A stretch of DNA of 64,000 nucleotides, from the NCBI RefSeq assembly GCF_023898315.1, contig NC_064615.1:1185831413-1185895412 (forward strand), in the 5' to 3' direction. Positions 9,489 through 21,959 of this stretch are shown here, in pieces. The notes under the pieces were generated by a model. That model made no database searches and was not told where the DNA came from. It saw only the letters and a program-made list of their open reading frames with translations. Both the position numbers and the translations under genes were made by a program. Position 1 is the first letter of the stretch. Each line of letters begins with the position of its first letter. The stretch comes from Schistocerca nitens. Taxonomy: Eukaryota; Arthropoda; Insecta; Orthoptera; Acrididae.

Positions 9489-12400
9489 CCCCCCCCATGA
9501 ACCATGGACCTTGCCGTTGGTGAGGAGGCTTGCGTGCCTCAGCGATACAGATGGCCGTACCGTAGCTGCAACCACAACGGAGGGGTATCTGTTGAGAGGC
9601 CAGACAAACGTGTGGTTCCTGAAGAGGGGCAGCAGCCTTTTCAGTAGTTGCAGGGGCAACAGTCTGGATGATTGACTGATCTGGCCTTGTAACATTAACC
9701 AAAACGGCCTTGCTGTGCTGGTACTGCGAACGGCTGAAAGCAAGGGGAACTACAGCCGTAATTTTTCCCGAGGACATGCAGCTTTACTGTATGATTAAAT
9801 GATGATGGCGTCCTCTTGGGTAAAATATTCCGGAGGTAAAATAGTCCCCCATTCGGATCTCCGGGCGGGGACTACTCAAGAGGATGTCGTTATCAGGAGA
9901 AAGAAAACTGGCGTTCCACGGATCGGAGCGTGGAATGTCAGATCCCTTAATCGGGCAGGTAGGTTAGAAAATTTGAAAAGGGAAATGGATAGGTTAAAGT
10001 TAGATATAGTGGGAATTAGTGAAGTTCGGTGGCAGGAGGAACAAGACTTTTAGTCAGGTGATTACAGGGTTATAAATACAAAATCAAATAGGGGTAATGC
10101 AGGAGTAGGTTTAATAATGAATAAAAAAATAGGAGTGCGGGTTAGCTACTACAAACAGCATAGTGAACGCATTATTGTGGCCAAGATAGACACAAAGCCC
10201 ATGCCTACTACAGTAGTGCAAGTTTATATGCCAACTAGCTCTGCAGATGATGAAGAAATTGATGAAATGTATGACGAGATAAAATAAATTATTCAGGTAG
10301 TGAAGGGAGACGAAAATTTAATAGTGATGGGTGACTGGAATTCGTCAGTAGGAAAAGGGAGAGAAGGAAACATAGTAGGTGAATATGGATTGGGGGGAAG
10401 AAATGAAAGAGGAAGCCGCCTTGTAGAATTTTGCACAGAGCATAACCTAATCATAGCTAACACTTGGTTCAAGAATCATAAAAGAAGGTTGTATACCTGG
10501 AAGAATCCTGGAGATACTAAAAGGTATCAGATAGATTATATAATGGTAAGACAGAGATTTAGGAACCAGGTTTTAAATTGTAAGACATTTACAGGGGCAG
10601 ATGTGGATTCTGACCACAATCTATTGGTTATGAACTGCAGATTGAAACTGAAGAAACTGCAAAAAGGTGGGAATTTAAGGAGATGGGACCTGGATAAACT
10701 GAAAGAACGAGAGGTTGTAGAGAGTTTCAGGGAGAGCATAAGGGAACATTTGATAGGAATGGGGGAAAGAAAAACAGTAGAAGAAGAATGGGTATCTCTG
10801 AGGGATGAAGTAGTGAAGGCAGCAGAGGATCAAGTAGGTAAAAAGACGAGGGCTAATAGAAATCCTTGGGTAACAGAAGAAATATTGAATTTAATTGATG
10901 AAAGGAGAAAATATAAAAATGCAGTAAATGAAGCAGGCAAAAAGGAATACAAACGTCTCAAAAATGAAATCGACAGGAAGTGCAAAATGGCTAAGCAGGG
11001 ATGGCTAGAGGACAAATGTAAGGATGTAGAGGCTTGTCTCACTAGGGGTAAGATAGATACTGCCTACAGGAAAATTAAAGAGACCTTTGGAGAGAAGAGA
11101 ACCACTTGTATGAATATCAAGAGCTCAGATGGCAACCCAGTTCTAAGCAAAGAAGGGAAGGCAGAAAGGTGGAAGGAGTATATAGAGGGTTTATACAAGG
11201 GCGAAGTACTTGAGGACAATATTATGGAAATGGAAGAGGATGTAGATGAAGACGAAATGGGAGATAAGATACTGCGTGAAGAGTTTGACAGAGCACTGAA
11301 AGACCTGAGTCAAAACAAGGCCCCGGGAGTAGACAACATTCCATAAGAACTACTGATGGCCTTGGGAGAGCCAGTCATGACAAAACTCTACCATCTGGTG
11401 AGCAAGATGTATGAGACAGGCGAAATACTCTCAGACTTCAAGAAGAATATAATAATTCCAATCCCAAAGAAAGCAGGTGTTGACAGATGTGAAAATTACC
11501 GAACTATCAGTTTAATAAGTCACAGCTGCAAAATACTAACGCGAATTCTTTACAGACGAATGGAAAAACTAGTAGAAGCGGACCTCGGGGAAGATCAGTT
11601 TGGATTCCGTAGAAATGTTGGAACACGTGAGGCAATACTAACCTTACGACTTAGAAGAAAGATTAAGAAAAGGCAAACCTACGTTTCTAGCATTTGTATA
11701 CTTAGAGAAAGCTTTTGACAATGTTAACTGGAATACTCTCTTTCAAATTCTGAAGGTGGCAGGGGTAAAATACAGGGAGCGAAAGGCTATTTACAATTTG
11801 TACAGAAACCAGATGGCAGTTGTATGAGTCGAGGGCCATGAAATGGAAGCAGTGGTTGGGAAAGGAGTGCGACAGGGTTGTAGCCTCTCCCCGAGGTTAT
11901 TCAATCTGTATATTGAGCAAGCAGTAAAGAAAACAAAAGAAAAATTCGTAGTAGGCATTAAAATTCATGGAGAAGAAGTAAAAACTTTGAGGTTCGCCGA
12001 TGACATTGTAATTCTGTCAGAGACAGCAAAAGACTTGGAAGAGCAGTTGAACGGAATGGACAGTGTCTTGAAAGGAGGATATAAGATGAACATCAACAAA
12101 AGCAAAACGAGGATAATGGAATGTAGTCAAATTAAATCGGGTGATGCTGAGGGAATTAGATTAGGAAATGAGACACTTAAAGTAGTAAAGGAGTTTTGCT
12201 ATTTAGGGAGTAAAATAACTGATGATGGTCGAAGTAGAGAGGATATAAAATGTAGACTGGCAATGGCAAGGAAATCGTTTCTGAAGAAGAGAAATTTGTT
12301 AACATCGAGTATAGATTTAAGTGTCAGGAAGTCGTTTCTGAAAGTATTTGTATGGAGTGTAGCCATGTATGGAAGTGAAACATGGACGATAACTAGTGTG

Positions 12401-12772
12401 GACAAGAAGAGAATAGAAGCTTTCGAAATGTGGTGCTACAGAAGAATGCTGAAGATACGGTGGGTAGATCACGTAAATAATGAGGAGGTATTGAATAGGC
12501 TGGGGAGAAGAGAAGTTTGTGGCACAACTTGACTAGAAGAAGGGATCGGTTGGTAGGACATGTTTTGAGGCATCAAGGGATCACAAATTTAGCATTGGAG
12601 GGCAGCGTGGAGGGTAAAAATCGTAGAGGGAGACCAAGAGATGAATACACTAAGTAGATTCAAAAGGATGTAGGTTGCAGTAGGTACTGGGAGACGAAGA
12701 AGCTTGCACAGGATAGAGTAGCATGGAGAGCTGCATCAAACCAGTCTCAGGACTGAAGACAACAACAACAAC
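9489..12772 (+). mobile_element. RTE-1: near full-length RTE-clade LINE
   Basis: An endonuclease-reverse transcriptase frame runs from 9799 to about 12756, and the element ends in a (CAA) tail after GACTGAAGACAACAAC, the kind of short tandem 3' tail known for RTE elements. A perfect 11-bp target-site duplication, aataagtttat, lies at 9478-9488 and 12773-12783. The 5' leader (9489-9798) is also present in the other copy, RTE-F, at about 48150-47856. The element is therefore close to full length at about 3.28 kb, but its frame is broken. It also supplies the empty-site reference for the mariner insertion in RTE-F. Confidence 0.92.
9799..12756 (+). pseudogene. RTE-1 endonuclease-reverse transcriptase (broken)
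   Basis: The frame opens with MMMASSWVKYSG at an ATG. Endonuclease blocks follow: IGAWNVRSLNRAGR, LDIVGISEVRWQEE, GDWNSSVG, QIDYIMVRQRFRN and DVDSDHNLLVM. The RT has SLISHSCKILTRILYRRM, EDQFGFRR, GVRQGCSLSPRLFN and FADDIVIL, then the RTE-type C-terminal WCYRRMLKI. Damage: in-frame stops at 10051-10053, near 10285 and at 11344-11346; a deletion of about 11 nt near 11655 relative to RTE-F, with a frame change before 11843; and another frameshift near 12525. Intact, it would nick DNA and reverse transcribe its own RNA. This copy cannot. There is no RNase H and no separate ORF1, as is usual for RTE. Confidence 0.9.
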
Positions 12773-12783
12773 AATAAGTTTAT

Positions 12784-15700
12784 ACAAATTTTAAATAAAC
12801 ATATTTTCATGGATTATTACAATACATAATACATAATGTTTTGTTTTGATTTTGACATCTTGTAAACAATGCTACTGTTTGCATCCTACCACGATAGTCG
12901 TTATCATTGTTTCGATCAAAGCTGTAAGAATTGTTTACATACAGCTGGAGCATTGCCCTTCGCATTCTGAAGAGCTCAGTGCTTGCACGCACCATCTGTT
13001 ACTACTGACCCGCTTGTGTAATGACTCTCGCTGCTATCCTGTGTCAGCTCCTACGGTCTTTAAATCTTACATAAGGACACTTCAATTGCGATTTACAGAT
13101 ACATTCTTGCTTCAAGCATAATGCACAAACACTCATTTACCAAATCGTTGCTTCATTCCACTATCGACTGAATACTAGTATTCAATGAACTGTGGGTGAG
13201 GCCCGATCAACAGGGACTTACATACTTTGAGCAAAAATAATAGTGCATTGAGAAAGGCTAGCTTCTAGCCGAAATCTAGATCTGCATAACAAAATTTAAA
13301 AAGGACGACTGATTGCTGCAATCTATAATTTACAAGTCCATATAACAGTCGCCGAGTGCAACCGCTTTCCGAATGGAAGGCAACCTGATGAAATAACTGA
13401 ATGCTGGTGGCACCAAACATTATTGAGAGAAAATCCGCGCTCGATGGTCATGCGTCATTTGTTTTTCTTGTGAGTGGTACCAGTGTGTCTTAGAGAAACG
13501 TAATCATCTTATAAGCGATCGGATATTAAAAATACGATCGCCACAACCATGCTCTTGTCAGCCTGCATAAAAGGCGATCTTGGTTCCACAAGTACCCACA
13601 AGTATTGCTAGCGAGATCTCTGTTAAAAACTACACATGCTTCTTGAGTCGAGGTATGGCATTATGGCATTGCTTCCGAATGAAGTCGTCTTCCACACAGA
13701 TACTCGGACACACAAATACCGTGACACTGAATATAGACAGTGATCGTGGGGTATGTATTTAACAGACCGGGAGCGTGGGCACGTATCGCCAGTGAAGCAA
13801 GCCCATAACAAAATAGCACTTCTCACCGAATTTAGAAAGTGATTCGGCTAAGGAATGTGGTTTTAAGCTGGTATTTGCAACTCTCTCATGCCACTGCTGG
13901 ATATTTCCCACACTAACAAACAGCATTAGTAACACATCCTATCACGATTCCATGAAGACAGTGTAACAGAGGTTCTGTGATATATCCACTGGGCTATAGA
14001 TGAGCGAGGATGATGACTGACTGAAAATGAGCACATACAGTAGATTTTGCCCTACGTGACGAATCACGCTAGATTGAAGACGTAATTCTATCTCTGATTT
14101 GGAAAGAAGTCTCTCCATTCAACCACCTTCTTGCATAAGTTCCTATGGAGATGTCTTTTAATGACTACAGGCACTGGTGCATCATATGTCTCATATGTCG
14201 AAACGGTCATCTTTCTCGAACCTGTCTGCTAAGGGCTCCAGACAGCAAAACTTCAGCGTGGTTTTAGACTGTCCCTCTGCATCTTGTAACTGGTCCTCAA
14301 TCTCCGCCCTGCCACCCCCCCCCCTCTCTCCTCCCCATGCAGGATTTCCAAGTGACTGTTTCAGTTAAGGTCAGAACTAAGCTATATTTACCAACATCTG
14401 CAGCCTGTGGAGACACTGGGTGAGCTGAGTTAATGCAACAGGATCGCGTTTTGACATTCAGTGGAAACGGGGACACGTTGAGATAGCTCCACCAAGTGTA
14501 TAGAGTGTGTAAGGCCAGTGGCAAATGATGCTTTCTCCTGCAACGTGAGGTAGCAGTAAAGATAGTATGAGCAGTTACAGTGGCGTTTCTTAATCAGGAA
14601 ATTAATGAAGACTCCGTATCATATAGGAACTGGAAGAATGATGAGGATTTTGCAATTGCATTGTAGTGCTTTTCCAAACTACAAATAGGTGTTGCAGTCT
14701 AAAGGAGATTGGCACCCCTCAGGGTCCATTCATGTCTGTCTCCCAAATATTCTCTCTATCCTCGTTGCTTGTTATCATCCAATGGAGAAAAACTACAAAC
14801 TATAAATACTTAGCTAACGTCACCCAGCAGAGAACTCGATAAGATATTACTGCGTTCCTCTCTTCAGATAAGAGCGTCTGCTTGCTGACATTGAGTGTAA
14901 GTGGCGATCTTATCAAATACACAGGTATTGGTCAACTGGAGCAGGTGGGCAGTGACCAAAGTCGCTTGCATAGATCAGTGTAAAGTTTCATAGCCCGTGC
15001 TGTAGGAGAACCATAGCCCACAGACTATCATTCTCAACAGAGGGTCCCTGTGTTGTTTGTTCATACACAGTTTGAAACATTGATTTTCTACTGTAACACG
15101 TCCAAGGAGTGTATGACTACTGCTTTGTACCTCTCCATACATTAACTCTTTCCACCACGACTTTGAGGTCTGTGTCAGGTGCTAAACCGACATTAACACA
15201 TTTCGATCCATTGGCTCTCACAGGAAGTTCGATATCACATGGTGTAAACTATACTACTCCTACAACACACAGGATGCTTGATATAAAAGACAGACATGGC
15301 GTTTCTTATTGACAAAAATGTGGAGGACATCACAACATATGGAAACTGGAAGAGTTTGTGGCATTGGGGAGGACTTCCAAACAACTGCCCGAAGGTGATG
15401 ACCTCTACATTTAATCTCATCTTTCGCAATGGCAGGGTAGCAGATGGCTAGGTGTTCCATTTCTAAGAGACCACGAGCATTGATTACTCACAGCACTGTT
15501 TAGGTACTGGCCATCTCTGCAAAGCGTTGCTCCTAACACTCTCTCCATCTCAAACGAGTGGTGTCAGTCAATCATTATATGGTAATCAATAACCTACAAG
15601 TAGGCGGACGGGATGGACAAGACACTGTCAATATGGGACAATGTACTGTGATAAGCATCACAGTTGACAATGCGATCACTTTTAGCAATTTTACCAGTTT

Positions 15701-18071
15701 TTCCACGATTTCAACGCCGACCAATGATACGGCATCAAGCTTCCCAATTTCTGTATCTTCCCTAAACCAATCCTCCACCACTTTGCATGTACCATATACT
15801 AGTTTGCAAATGTAGATACGATGACTGTAGATGACTGTGCAGTACATCCAGTCATGGTTAGTTCAGGAACATATAAACCAAAGTATACCAAACAGCCTCC
15901 TGTACCGATGCAGTTAGACTATTTAAATATTTCTAGCACTTTGAGCATAGTGTGTAACTTACGATTATGACTGCCTATCTTCCCTTATGTGGGTGGGAGT
16001 CGCAGAGCATTTTCATAGGGTAAAGTTGGAGACTGAAAGATCTCCTCACATTGTCTTTGAACAACCTTCTCTGTAACACTGTCATCAATTTAATTTGCAG
16101 CTGACCAGAAGTGAGAGGGTACTTACTGTACCCACTACATTCCACATCTTGTGAAGTAACAGAGCGACGTGAGACTGTTTCATACCTATCTTACTCATGT
16201 CACGCATCAAAACACACAAGACCTCTCTAGATGTGTGCAAGTCGAGAAGGTTAGCACCTCTTATCTGTACACAGTAGATAAGAGATTGTTGTGACGATGT
16301 AACAGACAGTTAAGAAGACGTGTGGTTTTTTCATGAATGAGCTCCAGAGGGTCGGCGTTTGAAGCACTTTACGTAAATCAACTGTGTTATCTGTTCTAAA
16401 GTAGTGTTCTAGTGTCTGGGATCAGTACCAAGTAGGTATCAACAAGAGAGAAATGATCGTAGAACTTCAACACACGCATTTCTAAGGCTACAAGGATCTG
16501 CACTTAAATACATTGTAATGTTAAAGCCATGTGGTTTCCAAAATATTAGTCATGCAAAGTCCAATGCTCTTAATACTCTAATGCAGCACATATATCTTAA
16601 ACATCTGACATACACCCACCCCTCAAGTTTCTTCATCCCACTCACTATGGTGACAAACTTAAGATGATGAAACAATTTCCTTCTACACCAAAGAAAAACA
16701 TAGATTCATTGTGGTACATGCACAATATAGCTTTCCGAGATGAATAGCGCCCACTGTTCACATGCGATTATGGTTCAGGAATTATGCTATGCTCGCATCA
16801 GTCCTGTAACATGATCGTCAGCAGCGGTAAATGCCACAGACAGACGCACAGCGGCGGTGACATTACAAGCCGTGCTCCACTAACTCAATAAACAGGACAA
16901 CTGATAACTAAATGTATACACAGGGTTTGAAGTAACTCAGACACTTGTCGCTAACTTAGAATCACTGAAGTTATGGAACTGAAGACTCGATCTACATGCA
17001 AGATGTGGCAAAGAAATGGAGTACCTTGCATACATCTTCATTCATCTGGAGGAGGGTGTTGAAATAAGTTTTCCATCGATTGACATGATTCATTTCGCAT
17101 GCATTGGAAGTCCTCTGCTGACTGTGGTACGCAAACAATTGCTGTTAGGGACTGCAGGTAGATGGCGCTCTAAGTAACACACAGAATATGCAGTTTTATA
17201 AGACTTGATCGCAAGTTATGTCACCCAACTGATGCACCCGAATAGAACTACGGAAACAATGGTTATATGCATGATAAATGACCTGCAGCAATATCTCCCT
17301 CTCTCTAGAACGTATCGTCACTCTACCATTGATTCATACCTCGTTACAACCCCTCTCAACTGATCACTTCACGTACTTTCTATCATCCTTTAACGCAGAC
17401 CCATGTCAATTTAGAGGCGTGTGGTTCTCTTTTCCAGTAAAGCATCAAAGACAGCAGTCATCTTGCATGTATGACTATTACCTCAATAGACATACAGTAG
17501 AATGTTGCTAAAAAACAATGCAGAAACAGTTCTGTAAGGTATTTGTTAGCTGACACCACATGGTTGTGATTGGTGGAGAGCACAGACAACCACATTGTAA
17601 CTACTATTTATTAAGGTTCAAAGCCTAAACAGTCTTCCACAGGATCAAACACACGATCGTTGTATATTGTAGTACCACACCTAGTAATACAAGGCTCTTT
17701 AGCCGAGGACACTTTTAAAAACCTAGAAGGTAGTTGCCGATAATTTTGGGGTACCACCTGGGCTTGTTATCCAATATATATAAATTTTGATAGTCTACAT
17801 TTGACAGTCATCCATGTTAAATATTCTATTCCAACCATCTTATCGCTGTCGACGAAAAATGACTATTTCCCTGGTTCCTATTGCTTCCATGGCAACTTTT
17901 CCCGTATTCCCCTTGCTGTCACATACTCATCCTCATGTACAAGAATTTTCCTGTATCAAGCAGGCGACTTTTAGGTACTCACTCATCCCCCCCCCCCCAT
18001 TTCTCCACATTTTGGCCTATTTTCCCTCAGTTTATACACATTTTCCGTCAATTTTCGTTATTTTATCGATT
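12784..18071. other. 5.3 kb with no recognised gene
   Basis: This region is AT-rich and holds only short open frames (up to about 103 codons). I see no domain motif, long terminal repeats or splice-supported exon. Details noted: a perfect 14-bp palindrome gaatactagtattc near 13168-13181, a C-run at about 14317-14330, and a C-run at about 17988-17998. The stretch near 13260-13330 (TCTAGCCGAAATCTAGATC and after) feels like a dispersed repeat, but I cannot support it from inside this window. Ancient transposon remains are likely. Confidence 0.45.
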
Positions 18072-18964
18072 TCATGTCACTTCTGCCCATGCAGTCATGA
18101 CATCACTTCTCACCACATATTCTAAAATTGTTTGTAAATGTCGTACAGTTGTCCACATCTAGCGCAAATGCACTATTTTTCTGGTCAGACCTTAATGCAT
18201 CTAGTCACTTCCAACCACATATTCTACAGTTGCAGTGCATTTGCTCTGTTTTCTGTATGTCTGGGTCTCTACATGTGTCGCGGGTGGCTCCCATGACCTA
18301 GAGTTGATTCGAGTTAGTGTTCAAGTGTGGATCTAGAGCAATGTTTGGATGCAGATCCACAATACACCATGCCCAGGATAGGATTTTATGGTGAACCGGA
18401 CACATGTTATATCCAGAAGGGTGTTCAGACATGGATCCACAATATGCAATGTCTGGGACAGGGTTTAAAGGTGGATCCACATTCAGACATAAAACACATC
18501 TCCAGATGTAATGCATGGTGGATCCATAGCTTCAAACTCTATCCCAAATGTAGCATATTGTGGATCCATCTTTGAACATCACTCTGGATATAACATGTGG
18601 CAAATCCACCTTCAAACAATATCTCAGATGTGGCATATTGTGGATCCTCATCTGAACATCGCTCCGAATGTAATGTGTTGCAGATCCACAGTTGAACACT
18701 TAACTCGGATGCACGCTGTGTCTTGGGAACCATCAATGACACACGCACAGATGCAGAAGTACAGAAAGCAGAGCAAGTGTACTGCAACTGTAGAATATGT
18801 GGTTAGAAGTGACTGTATGCATTAAAGTACAGTGCAATACTGTTCTGTCCGACCAGAAAAATAGTGCATTTGTGCCAGATGTGAACAACTGTAGTACATT
18901 TACAAACAATTTTTGTAAACGTGGCGAGAAGTGATGTCATGGTCGCATGGGCCGAAGTTACATC
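18072..18964. mobile_element. Foldback-like element with long inverted arms
   Basis: The left arm (about 18072-18290) and right arm (about 18728-18964) are inverted copies of each other. For example CATGACATCACTTCTC, CAAATGCACTATTTTTCTGG, CCACATATTCTACAGTTGC and TGCTCTG all recur as reverse complements, with a few indels. The core (about 18320-18700) is an array of about 40-bp units. Long inverted arms with an internal repeat array recall Foldback (FB/Galileo-type) DNA transposons or a large MITE. No transposase frame is present, so it would be non-autonomous. I could not define a clear target-site duplication. Confidence 0.7.
18325..18700. repeat. Degenerate ~40-bp tandem array built on GTGGATCCAC
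   Basis: The palindrome gtggatccac or close variants recur at about 18330, 18353, 18434, 18472, 18519, 18561, 18603, 18642 and 18682. From the third site on, spacing is 38-47 bp. Between them lie related blocks such as TTNNAACAT and ATNTAACATGT. The units are imperfect and some are partly inverted, so the array could form multiple hairpins. It fills the centre of the foldback-like element. Confidence 0.8.
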
Positions 18965-19139
18965 AGGATTATTCTTATGACAGCTCGACCGATCATTTCA
19001 AACAATGCTGAAAATATGACAGCAGCTTCATTGTCGTCGACCACGTCTGGCGTTAACATCGACATCGAGCGAAATTCAAACTGGATCAGCGGCATGTCGT
19101 TTGTTCGAAAAAGATAAATCTAATTGTTTGTTACTAGGA

Positions 19140-19240
19140 ATATAATGTTTTCCTAACATAACGCGCCCCCTTGCACGCCATTGCCCCCCCCCCCCCCTCC
19201 TTGGGGACGCGCCCCACAGTTTGAGAACCACATCACAAGG
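19140..19240. repeat. Possible hAT-type transposon end
   Basis: On the minus strand the segment ending near 19237 reads GGTTCTCAAACTGTGGGGCG, a motif I associate with hAT element termini. It is followed by a C-rich/G-rich run (13 C's near 19187-19199). No partner terminus or transposase was found, so this is only a hint. Confidence 0.3.
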
Positions 19241-19244
19241 TGTA

Positions 19245-20896
19245 GATATGAAAGAAAAACTGTGTCAGGAATATGTAAACAATTTACACAAGGCTAACGA
19301 GCAGTCAGTGCAAGCTGTAATCTAGATTTACCTTTGGCACTTGATGGGGGTGGACTGGCAAAACTAATAGCACAAGGTCTCTTTAACGTGCTGCAAAAAC
19401 CAACTTTTCCTGTGCAGAATTGTTCTACTCTGACCGCAGTGGGGAGCAAGTCAAAAGGAGTTAAACTTCATGCATTAATACCCATCACCATGATCAGCTC
19501 TTCTCTGAAGTATATTTTTATGATGTGGAAAAACTTGCAGTAAACTCTCTTATTGGAACGGATACCTTTAGACAATACAAAGTACAGATTGATACAGGGC
19601 AAGGAAAATGTTTTTTTTTTACAATCAAAGAACAGAGGTTTCAGTAAATTTACTTAAAACCAAAAATACACCAAAAGCGAATACTGATATCACAGTACAT
19701 TTGTCATATACAAATGTACTGTCTCTTTATACACAAAAGGGTGAGCAGCTGTCTGAAGAAGTCACGAATTCAGAGACTGTCCTAACTAAGGGAATTTGTC
19801 ATAGGATAGGAAGGAGGAGTTACTGGAAGTAATACTTCGTCATATGCAATTATTTAGGAGGTTCCCAAGGGTAATAAAGAGTTATGAATCTAGAATCGTT
19901 TACACATACGGGACATTCTACTTTTCTTCACATCCAATTCCTTGGGCATGTGGAGAAACTGTGAGGAAAGAACTGAAAGGATGATAAATTGGAAGATCAT
20001 ACGACCATCCTATTCTAGCCCTATTTCAGATATTGCCAAGACTCACAGTAGCGTCAGGCTTGTGATTGATGTCCGAACTACAAATCAAACCATTGCTCCT
20101 GTCAGGACATGCCCTGACAACCCTGAACAACAGTTACTGAAATTTCACAATGTTAAGTACCTCAGTATCATCGATTTAAAAGAGTCGTATTGGCAAATAG
20201 CATTACATGAAGATGGTAGAAAGTGTGTGGGGCAGGAGCTACGGATTTTGTGTTTTGCATTTCGACTTTAACGTGAGTGTGGGTTTTTTCATTTCCGCGT
20301 TAGACAAAGTTTTGGGACCAGAACTCCTCAGTAGAACCTCTACGTTGATGACCAGTTAATAGCTTCTCCCACATGCGAAGAACAAGTGAGGCTTTTCGCA
20401 CAGATATTACACCGACCTCCAGAATATGGTGTCATAGCTAATCTTACATAGTCAGAGTTTTGAAAAGAAAAGGTAAATGCACGGTTCATATTATCTCATC
20501 GCAGGGTATATTACCTGTTTCAGGAAACTTGATGCAGTCCAGCATTTGCCACCACCAAAGAATAAAAAACAACTCAAGGCATATTTGAATTTGGTTTTGT
20601 GTTTTGGGGAATTCATTCCAGATTAATTATTGTATAGTGACGAATTGCATAATCTTTTGAGGAAATACAAGCCGTGGATATGGATCGATCAATGTCAAGC
20701 AGACTTCAACAAAAGAAAGCAACTGTTTACACCATCGTGACCTGTCGCAGGGCTTCTGCTTGAGTACAGATGCTTCTCCACAGGGACCAGTTAGCAGATC
20801 ACTCAAGGTGATGGGGAACTGACACGTAAGATGATCAGTTTTGCTAGTCGAACACCTTCTGAATCTGAGTGGTCATATTCCGTGACACAGTTCAAG
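19245..20896 (+). pseudogene. Gypsy-A pol, left part (protease end and reverse transcriptase)
   Basis: Plus-strand translation, with many frameshifts, gives the end of a retropepsin (LIGTD then YKVQIDTGQGK near 19550-19600). Ty3/Gypsy reverse transcriptase follows: MINWKIIRPSYSSPI, VRLVIDVRTTNQTIAP and VKYLSIIDLKESYWQIAL (19975-20220), the last holding the motif A aspartate. Downstream are FISALDKVLGPELL and a worn YVDDQLIA, then LPPPKNKKQLKAYLNLVL and the start of RNase H (SEWSYSVTQFKAL near 20860-20896). There it stops abruptly because LINE-B is inserted. The protein continues at 34858. It is a dead copy. The left end and 5' LTR were not found. Confidence 0.8.
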
Positions 20897-20899
20897 GCT

Positions 20900-21931
20900 C
20901 TCAGGAGTGTGAGAATTGTGGGCTTTGCCGTAGGTTCGTGAGTAGTGGATTGCGGTGTGAGACTTGTTTGAAGTGTTTTCAATGGGGGGGAATGCAGTGG
21001 GGAAGCCAGTCGGCATTCTCGTGAGATCCTCTCCTGGAACTGCAGGTTATGTAGCAAGAGTAAGTTGATAGAGGAGCAGGGGCGTAGGATCTGTGCCCTT
21101 CAGGTGCAGTTGAAAAACGCACAGGAGGAGCTAGATAGAATGAGGAGGGAGAAGGGGGTTGGGGAATGGGAGCTGGCTGTTGGCAAGAGATCTGCTAGGA
21201 GAAGGAGATTTTCAGATAGTTTTACTACTGGTGTTTGCAATAGATATGACCAACTGTCAGAGTCTAGTGGAGGGTAATCTCTAGTAGCAGTAGATGGAGG
21301 AAGTATGCAGCAGACCTCAGCAGTTCCGGTGGCTAGGACAGTTGCAAAGTCGAAGAGATAGAAGAAGGTTCTGCTGTTAGGTAGTTCTCTTGGCAGAGGT
21401 GTAGGCCAGCAGTTGCAGGAAGTGATGGGGAGTGAGTACCAGGTCACCAGCATTGTGAAGCCTAATGCAGGATTGGCTCAGGTGACTGTTAACATACGGG
21501 GGTTATGTAGGGATTGTACTAAAGAGGATCAGGTAGTGATTGTGGGTGGGGCTGGTAATAGTATTGATAGGGATGGGGAGTATGACATAGATGGTGATCT
21601 GGAAAAGATAGCCACGCAGACTGGCAACACGAATGTGCATTTCGTGGAACTGTTTCAGCGTCACGATCGGCCTCATCTTAATACAGCCGTCAGGCGTAAT
21701 AACATGAGACTTGGGGGTGCGCTGATGACAGAAGGCATGAGTCACATTTCAGTGGTGTCGGTGGAGTCTATCGGCAGGACGGGTTTCACTAGACATGGCC
21801 TACACCTCAACAGGTATGGGAAGGGGAGGTTGGCAAAACTTATAGGTGACAGCATAGGTGGGGGTGGTGGGATCACTCATGGGAAAATTCCGGTAGTTGT
21901 GGGTGTTAGAGCTGTACCTTTTTTAGATTGA
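20900..21931 (+). pseudogene. LINE-B ORF1 (PHD-like finger plus SGNH esterase)
   Basis: The frame begins within a cysteine-rich block CENCGLCRR-x5-GLRCETC, resembling the PHD finger of CR1-type ORF1. A charged coiled-coil-like stretch follows, EEQGRRICALQVQLKNAQEE (21065-21140). After a stop at 21275-21277 comes an SGNH/GDSL-hydrolase-like domain: VLLLGSSLGRGVG (21367-21405), QVVIVGGAGNSID (21530-21570), VHFVELFQRHD and GFTRHGLHLNRYGK (21780-21830). In the family the first block is GDS; here it is GSS, so the block I aspartate is changed, while the histidine in HGLH remains. ORF1 proteins of this type bind the element RNA; the role of the esterase is not settled. Two stop codons and frame changes break it. 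Confidence 0.7.
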
Positions 21932-21959
21932 AGTCAGCTGATAGGTATTCCTGCTTAAG

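Noticed and set aside
18325-18700. CRISPR-like array (repeats about 40 bp apart)
   Set aside because: Units are degenerate, spacers are related to each other, and the context is an insect transposon with inverted arms.
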